Source: Lactobacillus colini
GTDB lineage: Bacteria; Bacillota; Bacilli; Lactobacillales; Lactobacillaceae
Direction: 5' to 3'
NCBI RefSeq assembly: GCF_017874575.1
Contig: NZ_JAGGLU010000002.1
Coordinates: forward strand, 124,001-188,000
DNA length: 64,000 nt
In this document: positions 34,584-44,936 of the stretch, one piece after another
Layout: every line of letters begins with the position of its first letter
How positions within the stretch are numbered: position 1 is the stretch's first letter
Translations under genes and position numbers: made by a program
Notes under the pieces: generated by a model
The model's input: the letters and a program-made list of their open reading frames with translations, nothing else
Databases searched by the model: none
What the model was told of the DNA's origin: nothing

Positions 34584-35058
34584 ACGCCAGTCTTTCTTTA
34601 TCTATACTGCGATTACTATTTTAATCTTAATTCTAACTAGGCAAAACTTAACCTTAGATAGTTCTACTATGTTTCACATAAACTTTGCCTTAATTAAATC
34701 TCCGCTTAAATTAGCCTTACTAAGTGTTTATCTATTCATTTTTGATTATGCATCCCTCATCTTGGCTAGGAATGAAGGAGAAGAATTGGCCAGTCTTTTA
34801 ATATCTAGACAAGTTTATTTTATAAAGCGATGGCAGGCTTTTGGTAAGCAATTTTTGATTTATTTATTGCCAACACTTGCGATTCACTTATTTTTATTTG
34901 ATTCTCAAAACCTAATTATTTCTTGGGTAATATTAACCATTTTTACAATAATTTGGGTTATTTTAGCTGGGCTACCTTTATATAAATTATCTGAACATAG
35001 CAAAAATGCTTTAATTTTGATTGCTTTATTATGTTTACGAATATTATTCACCATTTAG
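34576..35058 (+). CDS. membrane protein of the ABC cassette
   Basis: A 160-residue protein with four or five hydrophobic segments, starting at GTG 34576 within the end of the ATPase gene (8-base overlap). The overlap implies translational coupling. The RNEGEELASLLISRQVYFIKRW segment resembles the cytosolic coupling region of ABC-2 permeases, which could contact the ATPase. No family recognised. Confidence 0.68.
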   Translation: MNKRQSFFIYTAITILILILTRQNLTLDSSTMFHINFALIKSPLKLALLSVYLFIFDYASLILARNEGEELASLLISRQVYFIKRWQAFGKQFLIYLLPTLAIHLFLFDSQNLIISWVILTIFTIIWVILAGLPLYKLSEHSKNALILIALLCLRILFTI

Positions 35059-35210
35059 CGCGGTTACACTATACATTAGATACGATGGCTTTTTACCAGT
35101 AATTTTAAATCTGGAGTTAAAAATAATAAAAAGCGCAGCTTTAGATTGGTTAGGTTAGGATCTCACAACGAACTATTCCATAAAGAATTAAGATAAATAA
35201 GCATAAAAAT

Positions 35211-35268
35211 ACCAGCATCTATAATGAAGAACTCCCTTCTTCTATTAGAGATGCTGGTTTTCTTTTTG
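35211..35268. terminator. bidirectional terminator between ABC cassette and HD hydrolase
   Basis: ACCAGCATCT pairs with AGATGCTGGT, extended by an inner AAGAA/TTCTT stem, with a T run. About 150 bases between 35059 and this hairpin contain nothing else recognised. Confidence 0.8.
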
Positions 35269-35297
35269 TTTTTTCAAATATTAGTTAAAAATAACCT

Positions 35298-35954
35298 TTA
35301 TACATTCCATTCATCCATAAATTCTTGGACAAATTCACGCATATACTCAGTTCTTCGATGAGCTTCTTTTTTACCACCAGGGGTATTCATCGTCTTTTCT
35401 AGATTAAATAGCTTTTCATAGAAGTGGTTAATTGTTGTTTCTTCATGATTACGATACTGGTCATGGCTAACCAACTTCTCAGGCTTAATCTCTGGATCAT
35501 AAATCTTATTGCCATGCTTGCCACCATAAGTGAAAGCCCGGGCAATACCAATTGCTCCTAAACTCTCAAGTCTGTCCGCATCTTGCACGTATTGCCCCGA
35601 TAGTGGCAATTGATAGTGGTGTTCAATATTAGCTGAAAAAGACATATGTTGTATTGTAAACAAAATATCTTTAACTTCTAAACCTTCAAAGCCAGCTGCT
35701 GGTAACAACTTCTTAATTTTTTCAACTACAGCTGCCGGATCAGGGGTAATTTTTTCATCAATTGTATCATGCAAATAGCCGCCTGCTTGGATAATAGCAA
35801 CCATCCGACTATCTTCATTAGCCTGGTCATTATCTGTTAAATACATCTTAGTGGCAAGGTTAGCAACCCGCTCACCATGATAAAAATCATGCCCTGTAGA
35901 TTCACCTTGCAGTTGCTTTTGAGTAAATTCTTTTACTTTATCTAAATCAATCAT
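35298..35954 (-). CDS. HD-domain phosphohydrolase
   Basis: A 218-residue HD-superfamily metal-dependent phosphohydrolase of the YedJ/YpgQ type. The ligands are visible: His in GHDFYHGERV, HD in GYLHDTIDE and a later Asp in QDADRLESLGAIG. The substrate is probably a nucleotide but is not identified. It starts one base after the PepE/G stop codon, so both are on one message. Confidence 0.88.
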   Translation of the reverse strand: MIDLDKVKEFTQKQLQGESTGHDFYHGERVANLATKMYLTDNDQANEDSRMVAIIQAGGYLHDTIDEKITPDPAAVVEKIKKLLPAAGFEGLEVKDILFTIQHMSFSANIEHHYQLPLSGQYVQDADRLESLGAIGIARAFTYGGKHGNKIYDPEIKPEKLVSHDQYRNHEETTINHFYEKLFNLEKTMNTPGGKKEAHRRTEYMREFVQEFMDEWNV

Positions 35955-35955
35955 C

Positions 35956-37269
35956 TTAAGCCATTGAATCCCAGCATGGTATATCCTCTGCTGGCCCTTC
36001 TGAAATCTTAACTAACTCATCTGATAAATATTGCTTTTTAACAACTACCTTAAATAAGTATTCATCAAACCACTTGTCATCCATTACAAAATAGCCCTGG
36101 TCGCCGACGTCGCTTCCCCAAGAATTCTCAACTTTCCATTGGCGCGGCTTGCCATTAACTATATCTACACCAACTAAGGTCATGGCATGAGTTGAACCAC
36201 TGGCGCCCGTTTGAAGGCGTTCTTTCTTACTTAATTTAGTCTCAATATTGAAAATAGTGTCGGTTTCGTATAAGTCAGCAGCCATTATTCCTTGCTTGCG
36301 GTCGCTTTGCTTACCGACGTCACAGCCGAACCAGATAGTCTCACCAGCTTTTAGTTGCTTAATGGCCGCCTGCTTAAGATTCTCAATTCTAGTATTGAGA
36401 AACTGAACAGGACTGCCACCTGCTACATTATCCTCAAATGGCAACCCATACAACTTATCATATTCATGATCCGGCGCATTAAAGAGGACAACATAGTCAT
36501 CTAGATCATCTTCGAAATACTTGTGGAAGAAGTCCAAAGGGCTAAGATCGGTATCAATCTGATATTCACCATCATCGTCCTTAAATTCTAAGTCAAACTT
36601 CTCTACTGGGCTACCGAAGGCGATTGTTGCCATCCGGTAAACTTCGCTTAAGAATTCTTGCCTTCTAGCTTCAACTTCCTCGCTCTTGCCCTTGCTAACA
36701 AGCTCTCGCAATACCAAGGCATCTTGACGCAACTTCATATTTAAAGCACGGTTAAAGGCTGCAGTATTATTGGCAGTAAAACTCTCGCCATAGGCATAAC
36801 TTGGCACTAAACCATATTTTCTAATTAATGAGATTGCCATATGCCATTGACCGCCATCAGTATCTGGAGCTGATAGATAATAGTGAACAGTCCGATCATC
36901 AATTGGCTGGTTGGCTGTTTCAATAATATGATTAAAGAAGATATTTGCTCTTTCAATTCGGTCCCAGAAGAACAAATATGCCTGTGAAAAGGTAAATTTC
37001 TTAGCTTTATATTGTTTAGCGAAGCCATGTCTTAAAACATTCAAAGCTGCAAACAACCAGCAACGCCCAGATTGCTTTTGGTTAGTGACATTATCAGTAG
37101 GAATCTCAATCGAGAATGTGCGATTTAATGGTCGAATTGCTTCATTATTCAAGCTAGCGGCTTGTACACCATTATTTACTACTGCTAGTTCAGCAATCTT
37201 ATTTTGCTTATCTTCTTGGTAGTTCTTTTTAAAATTATCAATTTCATCAAATGTTAATTCATGAGCCAT
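35956..37269 (-). CDS. C1-family peptidase (PepE/PepG/PepC type), second copy
   Basis: A 437-residue cysteine peptidase homologous to the product of 31146-32456, with Cys70 in QSGRCWLFA, His361 in THAMTLVG and Asn382 in VENSWG. The two enzymes align over their full length with conserved blocks such as GGQW and NAPDHEY but are clearly diverged, so they are established paralogues rather than a recent duplication. It is cytosolic, for peptide degradation. The SD is GAAGGAATACT before ATG 37269. Confidence 0.92.
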   Translation of the reverse strand: MAHELTFDEIDNFKKNYQEDKQNKIAELAVVNNGVQAASLNNEAIRPLNRTFSIEIPTDNVTNQKQSGRCWLFAALNVLRHGFAKQYKAKKFTFSQAYLFFWDRIERANIFFNHIIETANQPIDDRTVHYYLSAPDTDGGQWHMAISLIRKYGLVPSYAYGESFTANNTAAFNRALNMKLRQDALVLRELVSKGKSEEVEARRQEFLSEVYRMATIAFGSPVEKFDLEFKDDDGEYQIDTDLSPLDFFHKYFEDDLDDYVVLFNAPDHEYDKLYGLPFEDNVAGGSPVQFLNTRIENLKQAAIKQLKAGETIWFGCDVGKQSDRKQGIMAADLYETDTIFNIETKLSKKERLQTGASGSTHAMTLVGVDIVNGKPRQWKVENSWGSDVGDQGYFVMDDKWFDEYLFKVVVKKQYLSDELVKISEGPAEDIPCWDSMA

Positions 37270-37300
37270 AGTATTCCTTCTTTCATCAAATAAAGCAAAA

Positions 37301-37373
37301 AGCTGCTTCCCAGATTTGAACTGGGGACCTCCTCCTTACCACGGCGGTGCTCTACCTCCTGAGCTAAAGCAGC
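37301..37373 (-). tRNA. tRNA-Thr (anticodon GGT) with anticodon-stem mismatch
   Basis: A 73-nt cloverleaf: acceptor GCTGCTT/AAGCAGC, D stem GCTC/GAGC, T arm CCCAG-TTCAAAT-CTGGG, discriminator T, CCA not encoded. The anticodon loop reads GTGGTAA, anticodon GGT. The anticodon stem CCGCC/GGAGG has a G-A opposition at positions 29-41, and position 32 is G rather than a pyrimidine. It lies 31 bases upstream of the peptidase gene on the same strand. Confidence 0.85.
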
Positions 37374-37429
37374 AACTTTATTTTATCACATTAATCTTAC
37401 AAAAAAATCCGTCCTTAAGACGGAAATTC

Positions 37430-38371
37430 TTATTCGTAACTTGCTGCTACTTGCTTATAATGTTCAACTTCATCATCGCTACAACGCACAAAGCGCCCAG
37501 GAACAATTTCATGCATTGAACGCTCTTTACCATCATTCTCTTCAGCTTGGGCATCATAAGCAATTCTGGTGCGCTGACGTTCAATTTCAGGATCAGGAAT
37601 TGGCACCGCAGAGATCAGACTCTTAGTATAGTTATGTAATGGCTTATTATATACATCATCTGCAGGACCTACTTCAAGTAGTTTGCCAAAGTGCATAACG
37701 CCGATCCGATCAGAAATAAACTTGACCATTGAAAGGTCATGGGCAATAAAGAGATAGGTTAGGCCGCGCTTTTCTTGTAATTCTTTCATCAAGTTAACTA
37801 CCTGAGCCTGAATGGATACATCTAAGGCTGAGATAGGTTCATCAGCAACAATAAACTTAGGCTGAACAGCTAATGCCCGAGCAATACCAATTCTCTGACG
37901 TTGACCACCAGAGAATTCATGAGGGAAGCGGCTGGCATGTCTTTTATCAAGGCCGACTACTTCAAGCAACTCTTCTACTCGTTGACGACGTTCCTGCTTA
38001 TTCTTAACCAGGCCATGAATATCTAGACCTTCGGCAATAATATCCTCAACTGTCATTCTTGGATTTAGCGAAGCATAGGGATCTTGGAAGATCATCTGAG
38101 CATTACGACGGAAGCGCAATTGATCTTTGCGCTTAGTTAACTTGCTGATGTCTTGCCCTTCAAAGATAATTTCACCAGCAGTTGGCTTATACAGCTGCAA
38201 GATACTACGTCCAGTAGTTGTCTTACCAGAACCTGATTCACCAACTAAGCCAAAGGTCTCACCTTCATAAATCTGGAAGCTAACATCATCAACTGCTTTG
38301 ACAGTCGAACGGCCCGACTTAAAGTATTGCTTTAAATGTTTTACTTCTAAAATCTTTTTTCTTTCTGTCAT
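37430..38371 (-). CDS. oppF: oligopeptide ABC transporter ATPase OppF
   Basis: A 313-residue ATPase: Walker A GESGSGKTT (about 39-47), signature FSGGQRQRIGIARAL, Walker B FIVADEPISALD, switch His in IAHDLS. It has the Opp/Dpp C-terminal extension with a Cys (RFVRCSDDE) typical of the iron-sulfur-like region of this family. With OppD it powers peptide import. It is the last gene of oppA-B-C-D-F. Confidence 0.95.
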   Translation of the reverse strand: MTERKKILEVKHLKQYFKSGRSTVKAVDDVSFQIYEGETFGLVGESGSGKTTTGRSILQLYKPTAGEIIFEGQDISKLTKRKDQLRFRRNAQMIFQDPYASLNPRMTVEDIIAEGLDIHGLVKNKQERRQRVEELLEVVGLDKRHASRFPHEFSGGQRQRIGIARALAVQPKFIVADEPISALDVSIQAQVVNLMKELQEKRGLTYLFIAHDLSMVKFISDRIGVMHFGKLLEVGPADDVYNKPLHNYTKSLISAVPIPDPEIERQRTRIAYDAQAEENDGKERSMHEIVPGRFVRCSDDEVEHYKQVAASYE

Positions 38372-38387
38372 AGTAGTCTTCCTTTGC

Positions 38388-39434
38388 CTAATTTAGTTTA
38401 CCTTTTTTAATCATTTCGGCATACTTCTTTTGACGGCGCTGAATTTCTGGCGGTGGCGTTACAGCAGGGGCATCAGGATGAAGGAGCCAAGTTGCTGCAT
38501 AATGAGTATCTGATACCTTGAAGTAAGGGGGCTTTTGTTCAATATCAATCTTCATTGCATACTTATTTCTTGGGGCAAATGGATCACCCTTAGGCGGATC
38601 AAGCAAGTCTGGTGGCGTTCCAGGAATAGAATCTAGTTCTTCGCTATCAAGCGTTGGCATTGAATTAATCAATCCCCAAGTATAAGGGTGTTGCGGGTTA
38701 TAGAAGATTTCATCCACACTTCCATATTCTAAAATTTCCCCTGCATACATAACAGCTACTCGATCTGCCATGCCAGCAACCACACCTAAGTCATGAGTAA
38801 TGAAAATAATAGAGGTCTTTACCCTCTTTTGCAAGCTCTTCATTAAGTCTAAGATTTCTGCTTGAACAGTTACATCGAGAGCCGTTGTTGGTTCATCAGC
38901 TAGCAAAATCTCAGGTTCACAGATTAAGGCAATTGCAATTACGATCCGCTGCCTCATACCACCTGAGAATTGATGAGGATATTGATTAATACGTTTTTCT
39001 GCATTAGGAATCCCTACAGCCTTCATCATCTCTAAGGCCTTGTCCCAAGCTTCCTTTTTAGAAACTCCCTTATGCTTAATTAAAGGTTCCGCAATTTGTT
39101 GTCCAATCTTCATAGTAGGATCAAGAGAAGTCATCGGATCCTGAAAAATCATTGCAATTTCGTTACCACGAATATTACGCCAATCTTTTTCTTTATTTTC
39201 TAGTAAGTTTTTACCATGAAAATTAATCTCTCCGCCCTTGATTTCGGCATTTTGGGCTAAAAGGCCAATAATTGTTCTTGTTGTAACGGACTTTCCTGAA
39301 CCAGATTCTCCAACAATTGCTAATGTTTCTCCCTTATTCAAGTGGAAGGATACATTTCTAATCGCCTTAACGTCACCAGCATAAGTATGAAAGTCAATTT
39401 TTAAATTTTTTACATCTAAAACTCTTTCTGTCAT
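38388..39434 (-). CDS. oppD: oligopeptide ABC transporter ATPase OppD
   Basis: A 348-residue ATPase: Walker A GESGSGKSV, signature FSGGMRQRIVIAIAL, Walker B ILLADEPTTALD, switch His in ITHDLG, and the C-terminal oligopeptide domain (YTWGLINSMPTLD, GTPPDLLDPPKGDPFAPRN). The family's usual Cys cluster around PFAPRN is missing here: Arg/Asn/Lys replace the Cys. It forms the ATPase pair with OppF. Confidence 0.95.
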   Translation of the reverse strand: MTERVLDVKNLKIDFHTYAGDVKAIRNVSFHLNKGETLAIVGESGSGKSVTTRTIIGLLAQNAEIKGGEINFHGKNLLENKEKDWRNIRGNEIAMIFQDPMTSLDPTMKIGQQIAEPLIKHKGVSKKEAWDKALEMMKAVGIPNAEKRINQYPHQFSGGMRQRIVIAIALICEPEILLADEPTTALDVTVQAEILDLMKSLQKRVKTSIIFITHDLGVVAGMADRVAVMYAGEILEYGSVDEIFYNPQHPYTWGLINSMPTLDSEELDSIPGTPPDLLDPPKGDPFAPRNKYAMKIDIEQKPPYFKVSDTHYAATWLLHPDAPAVTPPPEIQRRQKKYAEMIKKGKLN

Positions 39435-39442
39435 CTTTTTAC

Positions 39443-40474
39443 CTACCTTCTGGTCTTTGGATCAAGTGCATCACGTAACCCATCACCTAATAAGTTAAAC
39501 GCAATCATTAAAATACACAATACAGCTGCTGGGAACCACATTTGATATGGTAAGAATTGGAAGTTCTTCTGTCCTTCGTTAAGTAAGACACCTAGTGACG
39601 TCTGCGGGGAGGAAATACCAATACCGATATAACTTAAGAAAGCCTCAAAGAAAATCGCTGTTGGGATGGTGTACATCATCTGAATAATGATCAAACTTGA
39701 TAAGTTTGGTGCTAAGTGCTTTAAAGCGATCTTCCAAGTTGATTCACCCAAGTTTCTGGCGGCAAGCACGTATTCTTGTGTCTTCAATGTTAATGTTTCT
39801 GCACGGATCTGCCGCGCCATCGTAGTCCATGATGAAATAGCAATTGCCAAGATAATTGAAGTCATACCTGGCTTTAAGACAACTAGCATTAAGACAACAA
39901 TAACTAAGTTAGGAATAGACGAGATAATCTCGATTACTCTCTGCATGACATTGTCAACAGCTCCACCTTTCCAGCCAGATATAATTCCATAGACGACCCC
40001 AATCGTTAAGTCGAAGATTGCCGCAACGAAGGCAACAATTAGTGAAATTTTAGTACCATAGATAATTCTCTGTCCTAATGGTCGACCCAAATAATCAGTC
40101 CCGGCGATAAAATACTTATCTTTAGGAATATTATTTTGGGCATAGACATCAACCCACTTACCATTTTGTTTTAGCTTACCATTAAAGCCATTAATTGCTC
40201 CCATTCCGGGAACCTTAGCCGGTAAATTAGCATATTGTGGATGGGACTTAACTAAAGTGTTGTTATTAATAAATGGTGTTGAGCCAAAGGCCACTACTAC
40301 CATCACAATAATGATAATTGCGGAAATAATTGCGGATTTTTTCTTTTTTAATTGCAGCCAAACACTCTGAGCAAAAGTTAATGAAGGGCCAACAATGTTT
40401 TCATTACTTTGAGCTTCATCAGCTGGTAATGGCTCAAATGCATCTGGACTAAGCTTGATATCTTTTGCTTCCAT
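39443..40474 (-). CDS. oppC: oligopeptide ABC transporter permease OppC
   Basis: A 343-residue permease: a cytosolic N-tail (about 45 residues), a first helix, an extracellular domain with AGTDYLGRPLGQRI, five further helices and the EAA-type loop (EYVLAARNLGESTWKIALKH). It starts 2 bases after the oppB stop. It forms the peptide channel with OppB. Confidence 0.95.
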   Translation of the reverse strand: MEAKDIKLSPDAFEPLPADEAQSNENIVGPSLTFAQSVWLQLKKKKSAIISAIIIIVMVVVAFGSTPFINNNTLVKSHPQYANLPAKVPGMGAINGFNGKLKQNGKWVDVYAQNNIPKDKYFIAGTDYLGRPLGQRIIYGTKISLIVAFVAAIFDLTIGVVYGIISGWKGGAVDNVMQRVIEIISSIPNLVIVVLMLVVLKPGMTSIILAIAISSWTTMARQIRAETLTLKTQEYVLAARNLGESTWKIALKHLAPNLSSLIIIQMMYTIPTAIFFEAFLSYIGIGISSPQTSLGVLLNEGQKNFQFLPYQMWFPAAVLCILMIAFNLLGDGLRDALDPKTRR

Positions 40475-40476
40475 TG

Positions 40477-41406
40477 TTAAGCCTCACTTCCTTGTAATCT
40501 AATTCTTGGATCAATTAATCCGTAAATAATATCAGTAATCAATAAAACGACAACTAATCCAATTGAGTAAACCATTGTTACACCCATGATAGTTGGGTAA
40601 TCGTTAGTCAAAATTGATTTAACAAATTGTTCACCAATCCCTGGAATGTTGAAGATATTCTCAATAACCATCGAACCAGTCATCAATGCTACCGTGTATG
40701 GTCCAAGTAAGGTTACGATTGGAATCATACTATTTCTCATAACGTGCTTTCTAACTACTTCCATCCGGCTAAATCCCTTGGCACGTGCTAATTCCACATA
40801 ATCTTGGCTCATATTGTCAACCATACTAGTTCTAACGAAACGTTCCGTTTCTGCCATTGGACCTACTGCTAAGGCAATAGTTGGCAAAATAGTCTGTGAA
40901 AATGACCCCCAACCTGCAATTGAGAACCAACCTAGCTTTAAGCCAATATAGTATTGCAAAATTACAGCTAAAACAAAGTTAGGGATAGAACGTCCAATAA
41001 TGGCAATTACTGTAGAAGTTGAATCAACCCAAGTGCCTCGTTTAACTGCGGCGATCGCCCCTAGCAATGCCCCTAATACAACACCTAATATCATTGCTTG
41101 CAATCCTAATTGCATTGACACGCCTAATCTTGGCATAATCAAGCTTGATACTGATTGGTTAGCATATTGGAATGATGTCCCAAAGTCACCCTTGAACATC
41201 CCTCCTAAATATATTAGATACTGCACTATGACTGGCTTATTCAAACCGTATTGTTGATCCATAATATGGCGCTGCGTAAGTGTCATCTTAGCTTCATTTG
41301 CATATGGTGAACCAGGCATTGCCTTCATTAAGAAGAAGGTCGCCGTAGCCACAATGAACAAAGTAAGAAGCATATAGAAAATACGCTTTAATAAGTATTT
41401 CGTCAT
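40477..41406 (-). CDS. oppB: oligopeptide ABC transporter permease OppB
   Basis: A 309-residue permease with six hydrophobic segments, the N-terminal LKRIFYMLLTLFIVATATFF and the EAA-type loop DYVELARAKGFSRMEVVRKH. It is the first of the oppBCDF block and is separated from oppA by a terminator-like hairpin, so it is probably made at a lower level than the binding protein. Confidence 0.95.
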   Translation of the reverse strand: MTKYLLKRIFYMLLTLFIVATATFFLMKAMPGSPYANEAKMTLTQRHIMDQQYGLNKPVIVQYLIYLGGMFKGDFGTSFQYANQSVSSLIMPRLGVSMQLGLQAMILGVVLGALLGAIAAVKRGTWVDSTSTVIAIIGRSIPNFVLAVILQYYIGLKLGWFSIAGWGSFSQTILPTIALAVGPMAETERFVRTSMVDNMSQDYVELARAKGFSRMEVVRKHVMRNSMIPIVTLLGPYTVALMTGSMVIENIFNIPGIGEQFVKSILTNDYPTIMGVTMVYSIGLVVVLLITDIIYGLIDPRIRLQGSEA

Positions 41407-41494
41407 CTTAACTGCTCCTTTTGCTTTTAACCTTTTTATTATTTTTTAATAGTTTTATTATAGCAAATATTTTAAATATGTCATTAAAAATATT

Positions 41495-41529
41495 AAAAAA
41501 TCGAAGACCCTATAATCTTCGATTTTTTA
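41495..41529. terminator. hairpin between oppA and oppBCDF
   Basis: AAAAAATCGAAGA pairs with TCTTCGATTTTTT. It directly follows the oppA stop codon and can reduce read-through into oppB. oppB has no strong promoter of its own in the remaining 90 bases. Confidence 0.8.
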
Positions 41530-41533
41530 TTGA

Positions 41534-43159
41534 CTAGTTATTTGCAACGTACGCTTCCTTAAAGTTGTAGTTAGCACCAGCTGCATTGTAGATAATATTC
41601 TTAACTGATGGGCGAACTAACCAAGCTTCAGTCTTGTAATAAAGTGGGGTTACACCTTGATCGTTAAGCAAAATCTTTTCTGCACTTTGTAAGTCATTCC
41701 AACGCTTAGTTGCATCGCTAGTTTCTTTCGATTCTTTGATTAACTTATCGTAAGTACTGTTGCCCCACTTACCATTATTTTGTGCATTATTTGAAGTAAA
41801 TAAGTCATCGAATGAAATTGGATCAGCAAAGTCAGCGCTCCAACCAGATACTACAATATCAAAGTCGCCTGAAGTTGAACGACTTAAGCGTGTCTTAAAT
41901 GGTACATTCTGAGTTGAAACTTTAAGTCCTGGTAAGTTTTCTTCTAGTTGGCTTTGAAGGGTTTCTGTTGTCTTTTGACCAGAATCAGTATCATCTGATA
42001 AGAGTTCTAAGCTAAGCTTCTTAGTACCTAAAGCCTTAAGAGCCTTACTCCAGTACTTCTTAGCTTCTTTTGGATTATAAGAATCGTACTTATCATTAGC
42101 TACAGCTGCTGAGAAGTCCTTACCATCCTTTTTGGCTAAGCCCTTAGCAGTTACACTGTTTGCTGGTGTATTAACACCGCCTAAGGCGTTAGAGAGTGCC
42201 TTTCGGTTGATTGCTAGGGAAATAGCACGACGCAAGTCCGCATTCTTTAAGTTCTTGTTCTTAGCAATATTGTATTGTAAGTAAAACGTTGCCGCAGTAT
42301 CACGCTTAGTAAATCCTGGATTGCTCTTGAGCTGCTTAGTTTCTTGAGCATCTAAGACAGTCGCATCTAACTTGTTAGACTGGTATAGGTTATATGCGGT
42401 AGATGGTGTCTTTTGGACAGTGTAGCTAATTGAGGACAATTTAACGTCCTTCTTGTCCCAGTAATTGTTGTTCTTCTTCAACTTCCAAGAAAGATTAGAT
42501 CCAGTCCAACCGGAGTGGACGAATGGACCATTGTAAGCCATGTATTTAGAAGAAGTACCATACTTAGAGCCATCTTTTTCAACGGTTTTTTCTTGTTGTG
42601 GGAAGAATAATGGGAAGCCCATTAATAACTTAAAGTATGGGATTCTCTTATCAAGGGTTACTACTAACTTATAATCGCCATCAGCCTTAACACCTAAACT
42701 AGAAACCGGTGCCTTACCGGCTGCAATCTCGTCAGCATTTTTGATCCCGCTAAACAAGTATGCATATTGTGAAGCCGTCTTAGGGTTAACAGTTCTTTGC
42801 CATGAATAGACAAAGTCCTTAGCAGTCACAGGTGATCCGTCTGACCATTTAGACTTACGTAAGGTAAAGACCCAATGCTTACCATCTTTAGATACTTGAG
42901 TCTTGGTTGCTAAGGCATTTTCAACTTTTTCATCTTTTCCTAAGCGATAAAGACCTTCCATGACATTATTCAATTGATTAAAGCTAACTGCATCAGTAGC
43001 TTTAGATAAGTCTAAGGTTGGAATTTCTGAACTTTCCATCCAACTAATAGTTTGTTTGGCATTGCTATCTGATGATGAATTCTTAGAGCCACAAGCAGTT
43101 AGTGCAAGTGCTGATACGAATAAGGTTGCACCTGCAGCCCAAATTTTCTTCACTTTCAT
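41534..43159 (-). CDS. oppA: oligopeptide-binding lipoprotein OppA
   Basis: A 541-residue family 5 extracellular solute-binding lipoprotein. The signal peptide ends in the lipobox LTAC with Cys at residue 23. Typical blocks include WVFTLRKSKWSDGSPVTAKDFVYSWQRTV and LRRAISLAINRKAL. It captures peptides at the cell surface for OppBC. The promoter lies at 43218-43246 and a terminator follows the gene, as expected for a protein needed in excess of the permease. Confidence 0.95.
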   Translation of the reverse strand: MKVKKIWAAGATLFVSALALTACGSKNSSSDSNAKQTISWMESSEIPTLDLSKATDAVSFNQLNNVMEGLYRLGKDEKVENALATKTQVSKDGKHWVFTLRKSKWSDGSPVTAKDFVYSWQRTVNPKTASQYAYLFSGIKNADEIAAGKAPVSSLGVKADGDYKLVVTLDKRIPYFKLLMGFPLFFPQQEKTVEKDGSKYGTSSKYMAYNGPFVHSGWTGSNLSWKLKKNNNYWDKKDVKLSSISYTVQKTPSTAYNLYQSNKLDATVLDAQETKQLKSNPGFTKRDTAATFYLQYNIAKNKNLKNADLRRAISLAINRKALSNALGGVNTPANSVTAKGLAKKDGKDFSAAVANDKYDSYNPKEAKKYWSKALKALGTKKLSLELLSDDTDSGQKTTETLQSQLEENLPGLKVSTQNVPFKTRLSRSTSGDFDIVVSGWSADFADPISFDDLFTSNNAQNNGKWGNSTYDKLIKESKETSDATKRWNDLQSAEKILLNDQGVTPLYYKTEAWLVRPSVKNIIYNAAGANYNFKEAYVANN

Positions 43160-43217
43160 TCGGTAACTCTCCTCTCAAAAGCATTAAATGCAATTTATTA
43201 TTTTTAATGTTGTTGTA

Positions 43218-43246
43218 AGTATACGATAATAAATTATATGTTTCAA
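43218..43246 (-). promoter_or_regulatory. promoter of oppA
   Basis: On the minus strand TTGAAA (43246-43241), 17 bases, TATACT (43223-43218). It is followed by a leader of about 50 bases and the SD GAGAGGAGAG. Confidence 0.7.
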
Positions 43247-43280
43247 GTATATTTTTAATATTTTTTTATTTTTAAAATAA

Positions 43281-43302
43281 AAAAAGCCGGCAATGCCGAC
43301 CT
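43281..43302 (-). terminator. terminator of tyrS
   Basis: GTCGGCA/TGCCGGC stem on the minus strand, followed by a run of seven T. Confidence 0.8.
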
Positions 43303-43318
43303 AACTTTAAAAAAATTA

Positions 43319-44792
<1,474 letters not shown>

Positions 44793-44796
44793 AACT

Positions 44797-44825
44797 ATGA
44801 TAACTACTAAGATTTTATTAGTCAA
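44797..44825 (-). promoter_or_regulatory. promoter of the tyrS T-box leader
   Basis: TTGACT (44825-44820), 17 bases, TATCAT (44802-44797) on the minus strand. Confidence 0.75.
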
Positions 44826-44936
44826 CCTAAAAAGTCAAAAAAAACATTGCTATATGTAAACTAGATGAGTTATAGTAAATTGCCTAATTGATAAACACAT
44901 AAGTGCAAAATTATTTAATGAAAATGAGGGATAAAA

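Noticed and set aside
37316-37519. Plus-strand open frame over the tRNA-Thr gene
   Set aside because: It is the reverse strand of the tRNA and of the oppF end; a well-known type of spurious ORF.
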